From Rhizobium phaseoli (lineage in GTDB: Bacteria > Pseudomonadota > Alphaproteobacteria > Rhizobiales > Rhizobiaceae): a stretch of DNA of 64,000 nucleotides. Where the stretch lies: contig NZ_WUFT01000005.1 in the NCBI RefSeq assembly GCF_010668805.1, positions 186,001 to 250,000 on the forward strand, given 5' to 3'. The stretch's first letter is position 1. Each line of letters begins with the position of its first letter. The position numbers and the translations under genes are program-made. Below the pieces are notes generated by a model. That model ran no database searches, was not told the origin of the DNA, and was given only the letters and a program-made list of their open reading frames with translations. Below are positions 36,323 through 45,248 of the stretch, in pieces.

Positions 36323-36871
36323 GTGACGGCGAACGTGTTGGATATTCCTGTGAAAACGGTGGATGGTCGTGAAACCGCGCTCAACGAATACAAGGGCCGC
36401 GTGCTCCTGGTCGTCAATGTCGCCTCGAAATGCGGGCTGACTGTTCAATATGAGGGGCTCGAAAAGCTCTATGGCGAAAAGCGCGAACACGGCTTCGTCA
36501 TTGCCGCTTTCCCCGCCAACGACTTCAAGGGCCAGGAGCCCGGCACCGACGCCGAGATTCTCGATTTCTGCACCAGCACCTACGATGTCACCTTCCCGAT
36601 CTTCTCGAAGATCTCGGTCAAGGGCGAAGCCCAGCATCCGCTCTACCGGCAACTGACGAAGTCTGGCGTGAAAACGACAGGCGAGGGCCCGATGCGTGAA
36701 CGGCTGAAGTCCCATGGCCTGGCAGGTGGCGACGAGGACGATATTCTCTGGAATTTCGAAAAATTCCTGATCGGCCGCGACGGCAAAGTCGCCGCCCGCT
36801 TCGCGCCTGATGTGACGGCGGATGATTCGCGGCTGGTTTCGGCGGTGGAGAAAGAACTGGCGAAGGGGTGA
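36323..36871 (+). CDS. Glutathione peroxidase family protein
   Basis: A 182-residue thioredoxin-fold peroxidase. The peroxidatic cysteine is in NVASKCGLTVQYEGLE, the glutamine-containing motif is FPANDFKGQEPG and the tryptophan of the tetrad is in ILWNFEKFLI. The usual FPCNQF has become FPANDF, so one commonly conserved cysteine is missing, and the resolving mechanism may rely on glutathione or another thiol. The GTG at 36323 has GGAG 6 bases upstream; a TTG at 36311 overlaps that site and is rejected. It detoxifies H2O2 or lipid peroxides. Confidence 0.92.
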   Translation: MTANVLDIPVKTVDGRETALNEYKGRVLLVVNVASKCGLTVQYEGLEKLYGEKREHGFVIAAFPANDFKGQEPGTDAEILDFCTSTYDVTFPIFSKISVKGEAQHPLYRQLTKSGVKTTGEGPMRERLKSHGLAGGDEDDILWNFEKFLIGRDGKVAARFAPDVTADDSRLVSAVEKELAKG

Positions 36872-36903
36872 ATGGTCGGCGATGAACCCCAACCGTCACG
36901 CTT

Positions 36904-37005
36904 CTAAAGCGCTTCGCGATCTTTCAGCTTCGCTTCTCGCGCTTTAGTTCTTTGTTTTGCGCATGTCGCTGCCGCAAAACCGCTGCGCACTTTTGCGCGA
37001 CATGC
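36904..37005 (-). repeat. RIME-like two-palindrome intergenic repeat, copy D
   Basis: CTAAAGCGCTTCGCGATC...CGCGCTTTAG, spacer TTCTTTGTTTTGC, then GCATGTCGCTGCCGCAAAAC...GCGCGACATGC. Same orientation as copy C and only 690 bases from it. Confidence 0.78.
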
Positions 37006-37018
37006 TTCAGAACGCCAC

Positions 37019-37134
37019 TTCGGGATCCCGAAATTCCCCGCTTCGGGATTCCGAAATCCGCGGCGCTTCGCGAGGCGCCGACAGAAAAAAACATGCAATG
37101 ATTTCAATCCCGCGACCAATTTCGGGATTCCGAA
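37019..37134. promoter_or_regulatory. Three copies of the palindrome TTCGGGATTCCGAA
   Basis: Perfect or near-perfect 14-base palindromes at 37019-37032 (TTCGGGATCCCGAA), 37042-37055 and 37121-37134 (both TTCGGGATTCCGAA). The third is followed at once by GGGCTATATAGAG, which could be a -10 element. The layout is that of a multi-site operator, yet no gene with a start codon follows on the right within 300 bases, and the leftward flank is a RIME-like repeat. Confidence 0.6.
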
Positions 37135-37266
37135 GGGCTATATAGAGTCTGGTGGGGAGTTCACAGCGAAGGCATTCGACCCTCTGTCGCAGTCAAAAAG
37201 CAATGGATGCCGTCGGGCTGGCAAGCGCGAGTGGACCGCGATGATTCGCAAAGACGCTGAAAATCG

Positions 37267-37479
37267 TCAGATCCCAAGCACGGTCACCAGCGGGGGCGTA
37301 AAGTCCTTGAAGCCCACTCTCGGCCAGTCACACCTCCTGTCGAATCGCGTCTTCGGCTCGTGGCGCTCGCATTTCGGATTCGTCTTGAATGCGTATCCGG
37401 GCAGGCTGACATATCTGGCGCTTGGCGTGCAAAGGGCGATCGCGATGCACAGCGTCAATGCGGAGCAGAGAGTCCTCAT
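37267..37479 (-). CDS. Small exported protein of unknown function
   Basis: A 70-residue protein. The N-terminus MRTLCSALTLCIAIALCTPS is a signal peptide or an N-terminal membrane anchor. The mature part has charged and aromatic residues with two cysteines (NPKCERHEP and RRCDWPRVGF). GGAGGTG lies 5-6 bases before ATG 37479, an excellent ribosome site, which decides for this start over the long in-frame extension to 37677. No family is recognised. The AT-poor gap to its left contains the three-palindrome array. Confidence 0.68.
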   Translation of the reverse strand: MRTLCSALTLCIAIALCTPSARYVSLPGYAFKTNPKCERHEPKTRFDRRCDWPRVGFKDFTPPLVTVLGI

Positions 37480-37770
37480 GGCACACCTCCAGGCATTGTA
37501 AGCCTTCAAGCGCGGAGATTTCCGGGCGGCGAATTCTCCCACTTTTGCCGGCCCCCATCCATTCGCCCAATAGGAGGTGGCACGGCGGGCCGGGAGTAGT
37601 CCGTTTTGGTGGAGTGCTGGTTCAGGCGACGCGCCGCATCCGAAGCTGCCGGGCGCTTCACCTGGATCAGTGGCCAATCGGCATTCCAGATAGGTGACGA
37701 AACAATACGGGCGTCTACCTGCGAAGCCTCAACATCAGCCAGCTATTTGACACTTTATGGGAAGAAAAAA

Positions 37771-37846
37771 TGGTGGGCGATGAGAGACTCGAACTCCCGA
37801 CATCCTCGGTGTAAACGAGGCGCTCTACCAACTGAGCTAATCGCCC
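37771..37846 (-). tRNA. tRNA-Val (anticodon UAC)
   Basis: A 76-base cloverleaf including the encoded CCA end. The acceptor is GGGCGAT, D-arm TAGCTCAGTTGGTAGAGC, anticodon stem-loop CCTCG-TTTACAC-CGAGG with UAC, and T-loop GTTCGAGTC. Confidence 0.97.
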
Positions 37847-38150
37847 ATCGCGAGCGAAGCCGGATCGGCCTGCCGCGTTGGTGGCCGTGATCTATGCGGA
37901 TCGCGGCAAAACCGCAAGAGCGTTTGTGAAGATTTTTTGATTTTTTTGGCAACGCTCCTGTTCCTTGCGGGGCAGGTGGGCGCGGCAAGGCTGTGGATAA
38001 AGGGGAGGGGCATGCAGGCTTCGACTGTCCCGGCGGCTTCGATCCGGCCTCGGTGCTGCAGCAGGAAACGGATTTGCCAGCTTTTCCTCCATTCCGCGCG
38101 ACCTTACCAAAACAATTCAACGGCTGTCATGGTTTTGTCTCCAAACCTGC
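37847..38150. other. Gap between divergent tRNA-Val and tRNA-Asp genes
   Basis: No gene recognised. The leftward tRNA-Val promoter should lie near 37880-37920, but I could not place it with confidence. A T-rich tract occurs near 37930-37950. Confidence 0.4.
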
Positions 38151-38179
38151 TTGACACTAAATGGCGAACCCCGTAGTTA
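38151..38179 (+). promoter_or_regulatory. Sigma-70-type promoter of the tRNA-Asp pair
   Basis: TTGACA (38151-38156), a 17-base spacer and TAGTTA (38174-38179), about 69 bases before the first tRNA-Asp. Confidence 0.65.
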
Positions 38180-38247
38180 GCCGCTCATCGAAACGGGCAG
38201 CCGTTTTGGTAAGGATGCGAAGGCATCCGGACTGCTTGAAATGAATT

Positions 38248-38324
38248 GCGGGTGTAGCTCAGTTGGTTAGAGTGCCGGCCTGTCACGCCGGAGGTCGCGG
38301 GTTCGAGCCCCGTCACTCGCGCCA
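38248..38324 (+). tRNA. tRNA-Asp (anticodon GUC), copy 1
   Basis: A 77-base cloverleaf with acceptor GCGGGTG/CACTCGC (one G-U), anticodon loop CTGTCAC with GUC, T-loop GTTCGAGCC, and encoded GCCA end. Confidence 0.97.
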
Positions 38325-38407
38325 TTTCAAGTCTTGTAAAAACGCAAAGCGATTTGTCGTTTGTCCGGTTTTCTTCATCCTCGCGGCCGCAAATGGCCGA
38401 TCAATGC

Positions 38408-38484
38408 GCGGGTGTAGCTCAGTCGGTTAGAGTGCCGGCCTGTCACGCCGGAGGTCGCGGGTTCGAGCCCCGTCACTCGCGCCA
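38408..38484 (+). tRNA. tRNA-Asp (anticodon GUC), copy 2
   Basis: Identical to copy 1 except for one D-loop base (AGTCGGTTAG instead of AGTTGGTTAG). The 83-base spacer suggests one transcript from the promoter at 38151-38179. Confidence 0.97.
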
Positions 38485-38731
38485 TTCTCTTCATCAAGCC
38501 ATGCAGTTTCCAGTGGTCAGACATGCAGCTTCACACGGCTTGGGCGGATTTGTCGCGACATCGTTGCATCTGCTTGATAATGTCCGCGCGCCACGCGTCG
38601 AATTGCCTCTGTAAATCTCTTGCGCCGGGGCTTCGGCTGCGCTAACCACGGCTTGTTGCAACGCACGTTCGCTTGCCGGGCATTTGCCCAAATGTGCCGT
38701 CTGGCGCCTCCGGCAAGCAGGGATGAACATG

Positions 38732-39097
38732 ATGACTGAACTGCTCAGTTCCTATATTCCGATCGCTATCTTCATCGCTATCGCGCTTGTTATCGGCCTG
38801 GCGCTGCTTATTGCGCCGTTTGCCGTGGCTTTCAAAGCGCCTGATTCGGAAAAGCTCTCGGCTTACGAATGCGGCTTTAACGCATTCGACGATGCCCGCA
38901 TGAAATTCGACATCCGCTTCTACCTCGTGTCGATCCTCTTCATCATCTTCGACCTGGAAGTCGCCTTCCTCTTCCCCTGGGCCGTTTCCTTCGGCGCCAT
39001 CGGCTGGTTCGGCTTCTGGTCCATGATGGTCTTCCTCTTCGTGCTGACCATCGGCTTCATCTATGAATGGAAAAAGGGAGCCCTGGAATGGGAGTAG
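38732..39097 (+). CDS. nuoA: NADH-quinone oxidoreductase subunit A
   Basis: A 121-residue membrane subunit with three helices. The conserved loop [20 protein letters not shown] between helices 1 and 2 carries the cysteine that reports complex I active/inactive state in homologues. It is the first gene of the 14-subunit nuo operon. ATG 38732 gives the usual N-terminus [17 protein letters not shown] 38729 just before it is equally placed relative to AGGG. It overlaps nuoB by 10 bases. Confidence 0.96.
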   Translation: MTELLSSYIPIAIFIAIALVIGLALLIAPFAVAFKAPDSEKLSAYECGFNAFDDARMKFDIRFYLVSILFIIFDLEVAFLFPWAVSFGAIGWFGFWSMMVFLFVLTIGFIYEWKKGALEWE

Positions 39098-39672
39098 CCC
39101 CTGTGAGCAATCAGCCGCTCGTCGCCCAGCAGCCGACGGGGATCATCGATCCCTCCACAGGCAAGCCGATCGGCAGCAACGACGCATTTTTCGGCGAGAT
39201 CAACAACGAGCTTGCCGATAAGGGCTTTCTCGTCACCTCGACCGACGAGCTGATCAACTGGGCCCGCACCGGCTCGCTGATGTGGATGACCTTCGGCCTT
39301 GCCTGCTGCGCCGTCGAAATGATGCAGCTGTCGATGCCGCGTTATGACGTCGAGCGCTTCGGTTTTGCGCCGCGCGCCTCGCCGCGCCAGTCCGACGTCA
39401 TGATCGTTGCCGGCACCCTGACCAACAAGATGGCGCCTGCGCTCCGCAAGGTCTACGACCAGATGCCCGAGCCGCGCTACGTCATCTCGATGGGTTCCTG
39501 CGCCAATGGCGGCGGTTACTATCACTATTCCTACTCGGTGGTGCGCGGCTGCGACCGCATCGTGCCGATCGACATCTACGTGCCGGGCTGTCCCCCCACG
39601 GCGGAGGCGCTGCTTTACGGCGTGCTTCTGCTGCAGAAGAAGATCCGGCGCACCGGCACGATCGAACGCTAA
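39088..39672 (+). CDS. nuoB: NADH-quinone oxidoreductase subunit B (PSST)
   Basis: A 194-residue peripheral-arm subunit holding cluster N2, which passes electrons to quinone. The ligands are present: C73 and C74 ([11 protein letters not shown]), C138 ([10 protein letters not shown]) and C168 ([11 protein letters not shown]). The N-terminal 35 residues are an extension typical of alphaproteobacteria. ATG 39088 is inside nuoA with GGGAG upstream, so translation is coupled. Confidence 0.97.
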   Translation: MGVAPVSNQPLVAQQPTGIIDPSTGKPIGSNDAFFGEINNELADKGFLVTSTDELINWARTGSLMWMTFGLACCAVEMMQLSMPRYDVERFGFAPRASPRQSDVMIVAGTLTNKMAPALRKVYDQMPEPRYVISMGSCANGGGYYHYSYSVVRGCDRIVPIDIYVPGCPPTAEALLYGVLLLQKKIRRTGTIER

Positions 39673-39690
39673 GGGTTGAGGACAAGGCAT

Positions 39691-40293
39691 ATGAGTGAAG
39701 CCCTGACTGAGCTTGCGTCCTACCTTGGCGAAGCGCGCGGCAATCTGATCGCCGCATCGCAGCTGAAGTATGGCGAGCTGACCCTGACGACGACGGGTGA
39801 AAACCTGGTCGCGCTTTTGACCTTCCTGCGTGACGACGCCAAATGCGGTTTCGTCAACCTCATCGATATATGCGGCGTCGACTGGCCGCAGCGCGAGCTG
39901 CGTTTCGACGTCGTCTATCACCTGTTGTCGCCGAAGCAGAATGTGCGCATCCGCGTCAAGGTCGCAACCGACGAGGATACCCCGGTTCCCTCGGCCTGCG
40001 CCGTCCATCCCGGCGCCGACTGGTTCGAGCGCGAAACCTGGGACATGTACGGCGTGCTCTTCACCGGCCATCCGGACCTGCGCCGCATCCTGACCGACTA
40101 CGGCTTCGAAGGCCACCCGCTGCGCAAGGACTTCCCGACGACAGGTTTCGTCGAAGTCCGTTACGACGATGCGGCAAAGCGCGTCGTATACGAGCCGGTC
40201 GAGCTCAAACAGGAATTCCGCAACTTCGACTTCATGTCGCCTTGGGAAGGTACTGAATACGTGCTGCCAGGCGACGAAAAGGCGAAGCAATAA
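39691..40293 (+). CDS. nuoC: NADH-quinone oxidoreductase subunit C (30 kDa)
   Basis: A 200-residue connecting subunit of the peripheral arm. The signature region [20 protein letters not shown] and [16 protein letters not shown] is the NuoC family mark. It is separate from NuoD, as usual in alphaproteobacteria and unlike the E. coli NuoCD fusion. ATG 39691 follows GACAAGGCAT, 18 bases after nuoB. Confidence 0.97.
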   Translation: MSEALTELASYLGEARGNLIAASQLKYGELTLTTTGENLVALLTFLRDDAKCGFVNLIDICGVDWPQRELRFDVVYHLLSPKQNVRIRVKVATDEDTPVPSACAVHPGADWFERETWDMYGVLFTGHPDLRRILTDYGFEGHPLRKDFPTTGFVEVRYDDAAKRVVYEPVELKQEFRNFDFMSPWEGTEYVLPGDEKAKQ

Positions 40294-40359
40294 ATTCAAG
40301 GCGGCTGGTGGGCTTGTGCCCGCCATTCACTGGTTATCTGAGAACGCGAGCTCATCGCC

Positions 40360-41550
40360 ATGACCGAACATAACGTCCGCAACTTCAACATCAATTTCGG
40401 ACCGCAGCATCCGGCGGCGCACGGCGTTCTTCGTCTTGTCCTGGAGCTTGACGGCGAAATTGTGGAGCGGGTTGATCCGCATATCGGCCTGCTGCATCGC
40501 GGCACCGAGAAGCTGATCGAGACCAAGACCTATCTTCAGGCGGTGCCTTATTTCGATCGGCTCGATTACGTCGCGCCGATGAACCAGGAGCATGCCTATG
40601 CGATGGCTGTGGAAAAGCTGCTCGGCATCGACATCCCGATCCGCGGCCAGCTGATTCGCGTCCTCTATTCGGAAATCGGCCGTATTCTCTCGCATCTCTT
40701 GAACGTCACGACGCAGGCCATGGACGTCGGGGCGCTGACGCCGCCGCTCTGGGGCTTCGAAGAGCGTGAAAAGCTGATGGTGTTTTATGAGCGCGCCAGC
40801 GGTTCGCGCATGCACGCGGCTTACGTCCGTCCGGGCGGCGTCCATCAGGACCTGCCGGAACAGCTCGTTCAGGATATCGGCGACTGGTGCGATCCCTTCC
40901 TGAAGGCGCTCGACGATATCGACAATCTGTTGACCGGCAATCGCATCTTCAAGCAGCGCAACGTCGATATCGGCGTCGTGTCGCTGGAGGATTGCTGGGC
41001 CTGGGGCTTCTCCGGCGTAATGGTGCGCGGTTCGGGCGCTGCCTGGGATCTGCGTCGCTCCCAGCCCTACGAATGTTATTCCGATCTCGAATTCGATATT
41101 CCGATCGGCAAGAACGGCGACAATTATGACCGCTACCTGATCCGCATGATCGAGATGCGCGAATCGGTCCGCATCATGAAGCAGTGCGTCAATCGCCTGC
41201 TGTCGGATGCCAAGACCGGTCCTTTCTCGTCGATCGACGGCAAGGTCGTGCCGCCGAAGCGCGGTGAGATGAAGCGCTCGATGGAAGCGCTGATCCACCA
41301 CTTCAAGCTCTATACCGAAGGCTACCACGTGCCGGCCGGCGAGGTTTACGCCGCCGTCGAGGCGCCGAAGGGCGAGTTCGGCGTCTATCTGGTCTCCGAC
41401 GGCTCCAACAAGCCGTATCGCTGCAAGATTCGCGCACCGGGTTATGCCCATCTGCAGGCGATGGACTTCATGTGCCGCGGCCACCAGCTTGCCGACGTCG
41501 CGGCCGTACTCGGCTCGCTCGACATCGTCTTCGGCGAGGTGGACCGCTGA
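40360..41550 (+). CDS. nuoD: NADH-quinone oxidoreductase subunit D (49 kDa)
   Basis: A 396-residue subunit that with NuoB forms the quinone-binding cavity. The N-terminal [13 protein letters not shown] contains the histidine implicated in quinone binding; [27 protein letters not shown] and the C-terminal DIVFGEVDR are family marks. Its stop overlaps the start of the following small gene (TGATG). Confidence 0.97.
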   Translation: MTEHNVRNFNINFGPQHPAAHGVLRLVLELDGEIVERVDPHIGLLHRGTEKLIETKTYLQAVPYFDRLDYVAPMNQEHAYAMAVEKLLGIDIPIRGQLIRVLYSEIGRILSHLLNVTTQAMDVGALTPPLWGFEEREKLMVFYERASGSRMHAAYVRPGGVHQDLPEQLVQDIGDWCDPFLKALDDIDNLLTGNRIFKQRNVDIGVVSLEDCWAWGFSGVMVRGSGAAWDLRRSQPYECYSDLEFDIPIGKNGDNYDRYLIRMIEMRESVRIMKQCVNRLLSDAKTGPFSSIDGKVVPPKRGEMKRSMEALIHHFKLYTEGYHVPAGEVYAAVEAPKGEFGVYLVSDGSNKPYRCKIRAPGYAHLQAMDFMCRGHQLADVAAVLGSLDIVFGEVDR

Positions 41551-41822
41551 TGCAGCGTCTGCCGCTTGCTGTCGCCCTTTTTCTTGCGGCATCCGGGGTT
41601 TCGGCTCAGGAGACCGATACGCTCGGCACGCCGCTCGGTCGTAAGGAAGTGACGCCGCCGGCGGCGCAAACGTCCATGGGCGATCTTTTGTCCAAGGGCT
41701 ATCAGATCAAGGCTGCCATTCCGAATGGCGGCAAATTCGTAGTGTTTATGCAGAAAGACCAGTCGGCCTATGCCTGCGAAATGCAGTCTTTGACCGCTTC
41801 GCGGTGTGGAACCCTAAACTGA
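41550..41822 (+). CDS. Small exported protein encoded between nuoD and nuoE
   Basis: A 90-residue protein with signal peptide [20 protein letters not shown] and a predicted periplasmic mature part of about 70 residues. That part ends with a compact FVVFMQKDQSAYACEMQSLT segment and two cysteines. The start codon overlaps the nuoD stop by one base, so it is translated with the operon. I do not recognise a named family. An assembly, stability or unrelated hitch-hiking role is possible; complex I has no known periplasmic subunit in bacteria. Confidence 0.8.
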   Translation: MQRLPLAVALFLAASGVSAQETDTLGTPLGRKEVTPPAAQTSMGDLLSKGYQIKAAIPNGGKFVVFMQKDQSAYACEMQSLTASRCGTLN

Positions 41823-41838
41823 CAAGGCGTGAGGAAGA

Positions 41839-43008
41839 ATGTCCGTTCGTCGATTAGCCGAAGATCAATTTCAGCCTGCCGCATTCGCTTTCAGCGATGA
41901 AAATGCGGTCTGGGCGGACAAGACGATCCAGAAATACCCCGCCGGCCGCCAGCAATCGGCGGTCATCCCGCTATTGATGCGGGCGCAGGAGCAGGATGGC
42001 TGGGTCACGCGCGCGGCGATCGAAAAGATCGCCGACATGCTCGATATGGCCTATATCCGGGTGCTCGAGGTCGCGACCTTCTATACGCAGTTCCAGCTGC
42101 ATCCCGTCGGCACCCGCGCCCATGTCCAGGTCTGCGGCACGACGCCCTGCATGCTGCGCGGCTCGGAAGCGCTGATGTCGGTCTGCAAGAGCAAGATCCA
42201 TGCCCATGCCTTCGAGCGCAATGCCGAGGGAACGCTGTCCTGGGAAGAGGTCGAATGTCTTGGCGCCTGCGTCAACGCCCCGATGGTGATGATCGGCAAG
42301 GACACCTATGAGGACCTTACGCCGGCGCGTCTCGAAGAGATCATCGATACCTTTGCCGCCGGCAACGGCGCGAGCATCAAGCCGGGCACTCAGATCGACC
42401 GGGTATACTCCGCCCCTGAAGGCGGCCTGACGTCGCTGACGACGGAAGAGCCAAAGGCGCGAACACGCGCCAAGAAGGCCGATGCCGAAACCGTGTCGGC
42501 TCCGGTTGTCGACGCCGCTCCGGTCCCGCCCTCCGAGGCCGCCCGCCCAAAGAGCACCGATGCCGAGACCAATGCCGCGCTGAAGACGCCGGCAACGGCG
42601 CCGAAAGCGGCTGCCAGGAATGCCAAGGCAGCCGAGCAGCAGCCGGTTTCCGGCACCGCGGCTGCCGAACCGGCGCCGGCACCCGCCGTCAAGGCCGAAG
42701 CCGCCCCGGCGGCAAAGCCAGCACTCACCGACAAGAACCGTCCGGCCGGCATCGAAAAGCCCGCCGCATTGGATGATCTGAAGATGATCTCGGGCGTCGG
42801 CCCGAAGATCGAGGCGACGCTGAACGAAATCGGCATCTTTACCTTCTCGCAGGTCGCGGGCTGGAAGAAGGCCGAACGCGAATGGGTCGACGGCTACCTG
42901 AACTTCCGCGGCCGCATCGAGCGCGACGACTGGGTCAAGCAGGCCAAGGCGCTCGCCAAGGGCGGCGAAGCGGAATATATCAAGGTCTTCGGCAAGAAGC
43001 CGCGGTAA
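41839..43008 (+). CDS. nuoE: NADH-quinone oxidoreductase subunit E with C-terminal H3TH extension
   Basis: A 389-residue protein, about twice the usual NuoE length. Residues 1-190 are the thioredoxin-like 24 kDa subunit with the N1a cluster cysteines C99, C104, C140 and C144. Residues about 190-305 are an Ala/Pro/Lys-rich linker. Residues about 311-389 (DDLKMISGVGPKIEATLNEI, then a GWKKAEREW segment) resemble the helix-hairpin-helix / predicted flap endonuclease-like H3TH domain. The same domain ends the protein encoded at 44327. GTGAGGAAGA precedes ATG 41839. Confidence 0.95.
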   Translation: MSVRRLAEDQFQPAAFAFSDENAVWADKTIQKYPAGRQQSAVIPLLMRAQEQDGWVTRAAIEKIADMLDMAYIRVLEVATFYTQFQLHPVGTRAHVQVCGTTPCMLRGSEALMSVCKSKIHAHAFERNAEGTLSWEEVECLGACVNAPMVMIGKDTYEDLTPARLEEIIDTFAAGNGASIKPGTQIDRVYSAPEGGLTSLTTEEPKARTRAKKADAETVSAPVVDAAPVPPSEAARPKSTDAETNAALKTPATAPKAAARNAKAAEQQPVSGTAAAEPAPAPAVKAEAAPAAKPALTDKNRPAGIEKPAALDDLKMISGVGPKIEATLNEIGIFTFSQVAGWKKAEREWVDGYLNFRGRIERDDWVKQAKALAKGGEAEYIKVFGKKPR

Positions 43009-43019
43009 AGAGGTGAAGC

Positions 43020-44324
43020 ATGTTACAAGATAAAGACCGCATCTTTACCAACATCTACGGCCTCAAGGACAAATCCCTGAAGGGCGCGATGAGCCGCGGC
43101 CACTGGGACGGCACCAAGCAGATCCTCGAAAAGGGCCGCGACTGGATCATCAACGAGATGAAGGCATCCGGCCTTCGCGGTCGCGGCGGCGCCGGCTTCC
43201 CGACTGGCCTCAAGTGGTCCTTCATGCCGAAGGAAAGCGACGGCCGCCCGCACTACCTCGTCGTCAATGCCGACGAATCGGAGCCCGGCACCTGCAAAGA
43301 CCGCGACATCATGCGTCACGATCCGCATACGCTGATCGAAGGCTGTGTCATCGCCAGCTTCGCCATGGGCGCCAATGCGGCCTACATCTATGTGCGCGGC
43401 GAATATATCCGCGAGCGCGAAGCGCTGCAGGCGGCGATCGACGAATGTTATGATTATGGCCTGCTCGGCAAGAACAATAAGCTCGGCTGGGATATGGACA
43501 TCTTCGTCCATCATGGCGCCGGCGCCTACATCTGCGGCGAGGAAACAGCCCTGCTCGAAAGCCTCGAGGGCAAAAAGGGCCAGCCGCGCCTGAAGCCGCC
43601 ATTCCCGGCCAATATGGGCCTCTACGGCTGCCCGACGACGGTCAACAACGTCGAATCGATCGCCGTTGCGCCGACGATCCTGCGTCGTGGCGCCGGCTGG
43701 TTCTCGGCCATCGGCCGCCCGAACAATGTCGGCACCAAGCTGTTCATGCTCTCCGGCCACGTCAACAAGCCGTGCACAGTCGAAGAGGAAATGGGCATCA
43801 CCTTCCGCGAACTGGTCGACCGCCATGCCGGCGGCATCCGCGGCGGCTGGGACAATCTGCTCGCGGTCATTCCGGGCGGCGCATCCTGCCCGATCGTTCC
43901 GGCCAAGGACATCATCGACTGCCCGATGGATTTCGACGGCCTGCGCGGCGTCGGTTCCTCCTTCGGCACGGCCGCCGCGATCGTCATGGACAAGTCCACT
44001 GACGTCATCAAGGCGATCGCCCGCATCTCCGCCTTCTTCAAGCATGAGAGCTGCGGCCAGTGCACGCCCTGCCGCGAAGGCACCGGCTGGATGTGGCGGG
44101 TGATGGAGCGCATGGCCAAGGGCAATGCCCAGAAGCGCGAAATCGACATGCTGTTCCAGGTGACGAAGCAGATCGAAGGCCACACCATCTGCGCGCTCGG
44201 CGACGCCGCCGCATGGCCGGTGCAGGGTCTGATCCGTAACTTCCGTCCCGAGATCGAAAAGCGCATCGACCAGTATACGGCAAGCGCGCTTGATCATGGC
44301 GCGGTTCTGGAGGCGGCTGAATAA
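43020..44324 (+). CDS. nuoF: NADH-quinone oxidoreductase subunit F (51 kDa)
   Basis: A 434-residue NADH-oxidising subunit. The FMN/NADH site is formed by [16 protein letters not shown] and [18 protein letters not shown], and the N3 [4Fe-4S] cluster by [15 protein letters not shown] plus a downstream cysteine in [12 protein letters not shown]. It pairs with NuoE. It begins 12 bases after nuoE behind AGAGGTGAAGC. Confidence 0.98.
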   Translation: MLQDKDRIFTNIYGLKDKSLKGAMSRGHWDGTKQILEKGRDWIINEMKASGLRGRGGAGFPTGLKWSFMPKESDGRPHYLVVNADESEPGTCKDRDIMRHDPHTLIEGCVIASFAMGANAAYIYVRGEYIREREALQAAIDECYDYGLLGKNNKLGWDMDIFVHHGAGAYICGEETALLESLEGKKGQPRLKPPFPANMGLYGCPTTVNNVESIAVAPTILRRGAGWFSAIGRPNNVGTKLFMLSGHVNKPCTVEEEMGITFRELVDRHAGGIRGGWDNLLAVIPGGASCPIVPAKDIIDCPMDFDGLRGVGSSFGTAAAIVMDKSTDVIKAIARISAFFKHESCGQCTPCREGTGWMWRVMERMAKGNAQKREIDMLFQVTKQIEGHTICALGDAAAWPVQGLIRNFRPEIEKRIDQYTASALDHGAVLEAAE

Positions 44325-44326
44325 TC

Positions 44327-45025
44327 ATGGCGGACAACGCATCGAAGAGTGGAAAGAAGGAAGACGCCGCCGATTTCGCGGCCGGCTTCGGCCGTCTTGC
44401 CGCCGAGATGCTGGAAAATGCACGGGCAATGCCGGTGCATCCGCTGATGGCGCATCCGGCCGCTGCCTTTGCCGCCGCAACCGCGATCGGCTTCGGTCTC
44501 TCCACCCAGATAGCGGGCGCCTTTTTCGGCGCCTTCCAGAGCGCGCTGGAAACCACCGGCAAGGTCGCGGCCGCCCTTGATGACACGCCGCCGGAGGCGC
44601 TGGCGCCCGCCGTCGATATCCGGCCGGAGAATATCCGCCCTGAGGTCAAGGTTGTCGCCAAGGCTGTGGTCAAGCCGGTGGCCGCGGCCAAGCCGGCGGC
44701 CGAGAAGAAGGCAAGGCCGAAACTGACTGTTGTAACACCGGTCAGCGAACCGGTTCCTGCCAGCCAGCCGAAGCCGGCTGTGAAGGCCAAACCGGCCCAG
44801 CGGGCGAAAAAGGCCGACGATCTGAAGCTGATCACCGGCATCGGCCCGAAGCTGGAGCAGGTGCTGAACGACAGGGGCATTCGCAGCTTCGCTGAGATTG
44901 CTGCCTGGAGCGCCGAGGACATCACCCGGCTCGATGACGAGCTTGGCGTCAACGGCCGCATCGGCCGTGACGACTGGATCGGCCAGGCAAAGGTTCTGGC
45001 AGGGCGGGCGCGCCGAAGGAAATGA
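44327..45025 (+). CDS. Nuo-operon protein with C-terminal H3TH/HhH domain
   Basis: A 232-residue protein starting 3 bases after nuoF. The N-terminal third has a hydrophobic stretch (about 45-80, AAAFAAATAIGFGLS) and a phasin-like helical look. The middle is an Ala/Lys/Pro linker. The C-terminal 70 residues (DDLKLITGIGPKLEQVLNDR onward, ending DDWIGQAKVLAGR) align by eye with the NuoE extension, including the DDW-x-QAK ending. It is presumably an accessory factor co-produced with complex I. Nuclease activity is not implied, since these domains can be purely binding modules. Confidence 0.82.
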   Translation: MADNASKSGKKEDAADFAAGFGRLAAEMLENARAMPVHPLMAHPAAAFAAATAIGFGLSTQIAGAFFGAFQSALETTGKVAAALDDTPPEALAPAVDIRPENIRPEVKVVAKAVVKPVAAAKPAAEKKARPKLTVVTPVSEPVPASQPKPAVKAKPAQRAKKADDLKLITGIGPKLEQVLNDRGIRSFAEIAAWSAEDITRLDDELGVNGRIGRDDWIGQAKVLAGRARRRK

Positions 45026-45248
45026 ACTGTCCGGCCGTGCAATCGGCCGGAAGGATGGGCAGATCGGCGGACGGGCGGGGGCCTCACGCTGCAGATGCCG
45101 GTGCGGGTTCCGGACCTGGAACACGCGATAGAGAATTTGGGCGACATCAAATGTCGGCAGGACGAAAGATCCGGCTTGGCAATGAGAGTGTTGCAAAAAT
45201 AGGTTTGTTTGCCGTCATCAGGCAAACGGGAAACAGGACTGAGCGACG

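Noticed and set aside
37606..37890. 94-codon rightward frame across the tRNA-Val gene
   Set aside because: It reads through the complementary strand of a tRNA gene; the familiar fragment RDSNSRHPRCKRGALPTEL is a translated tRNA artefact.
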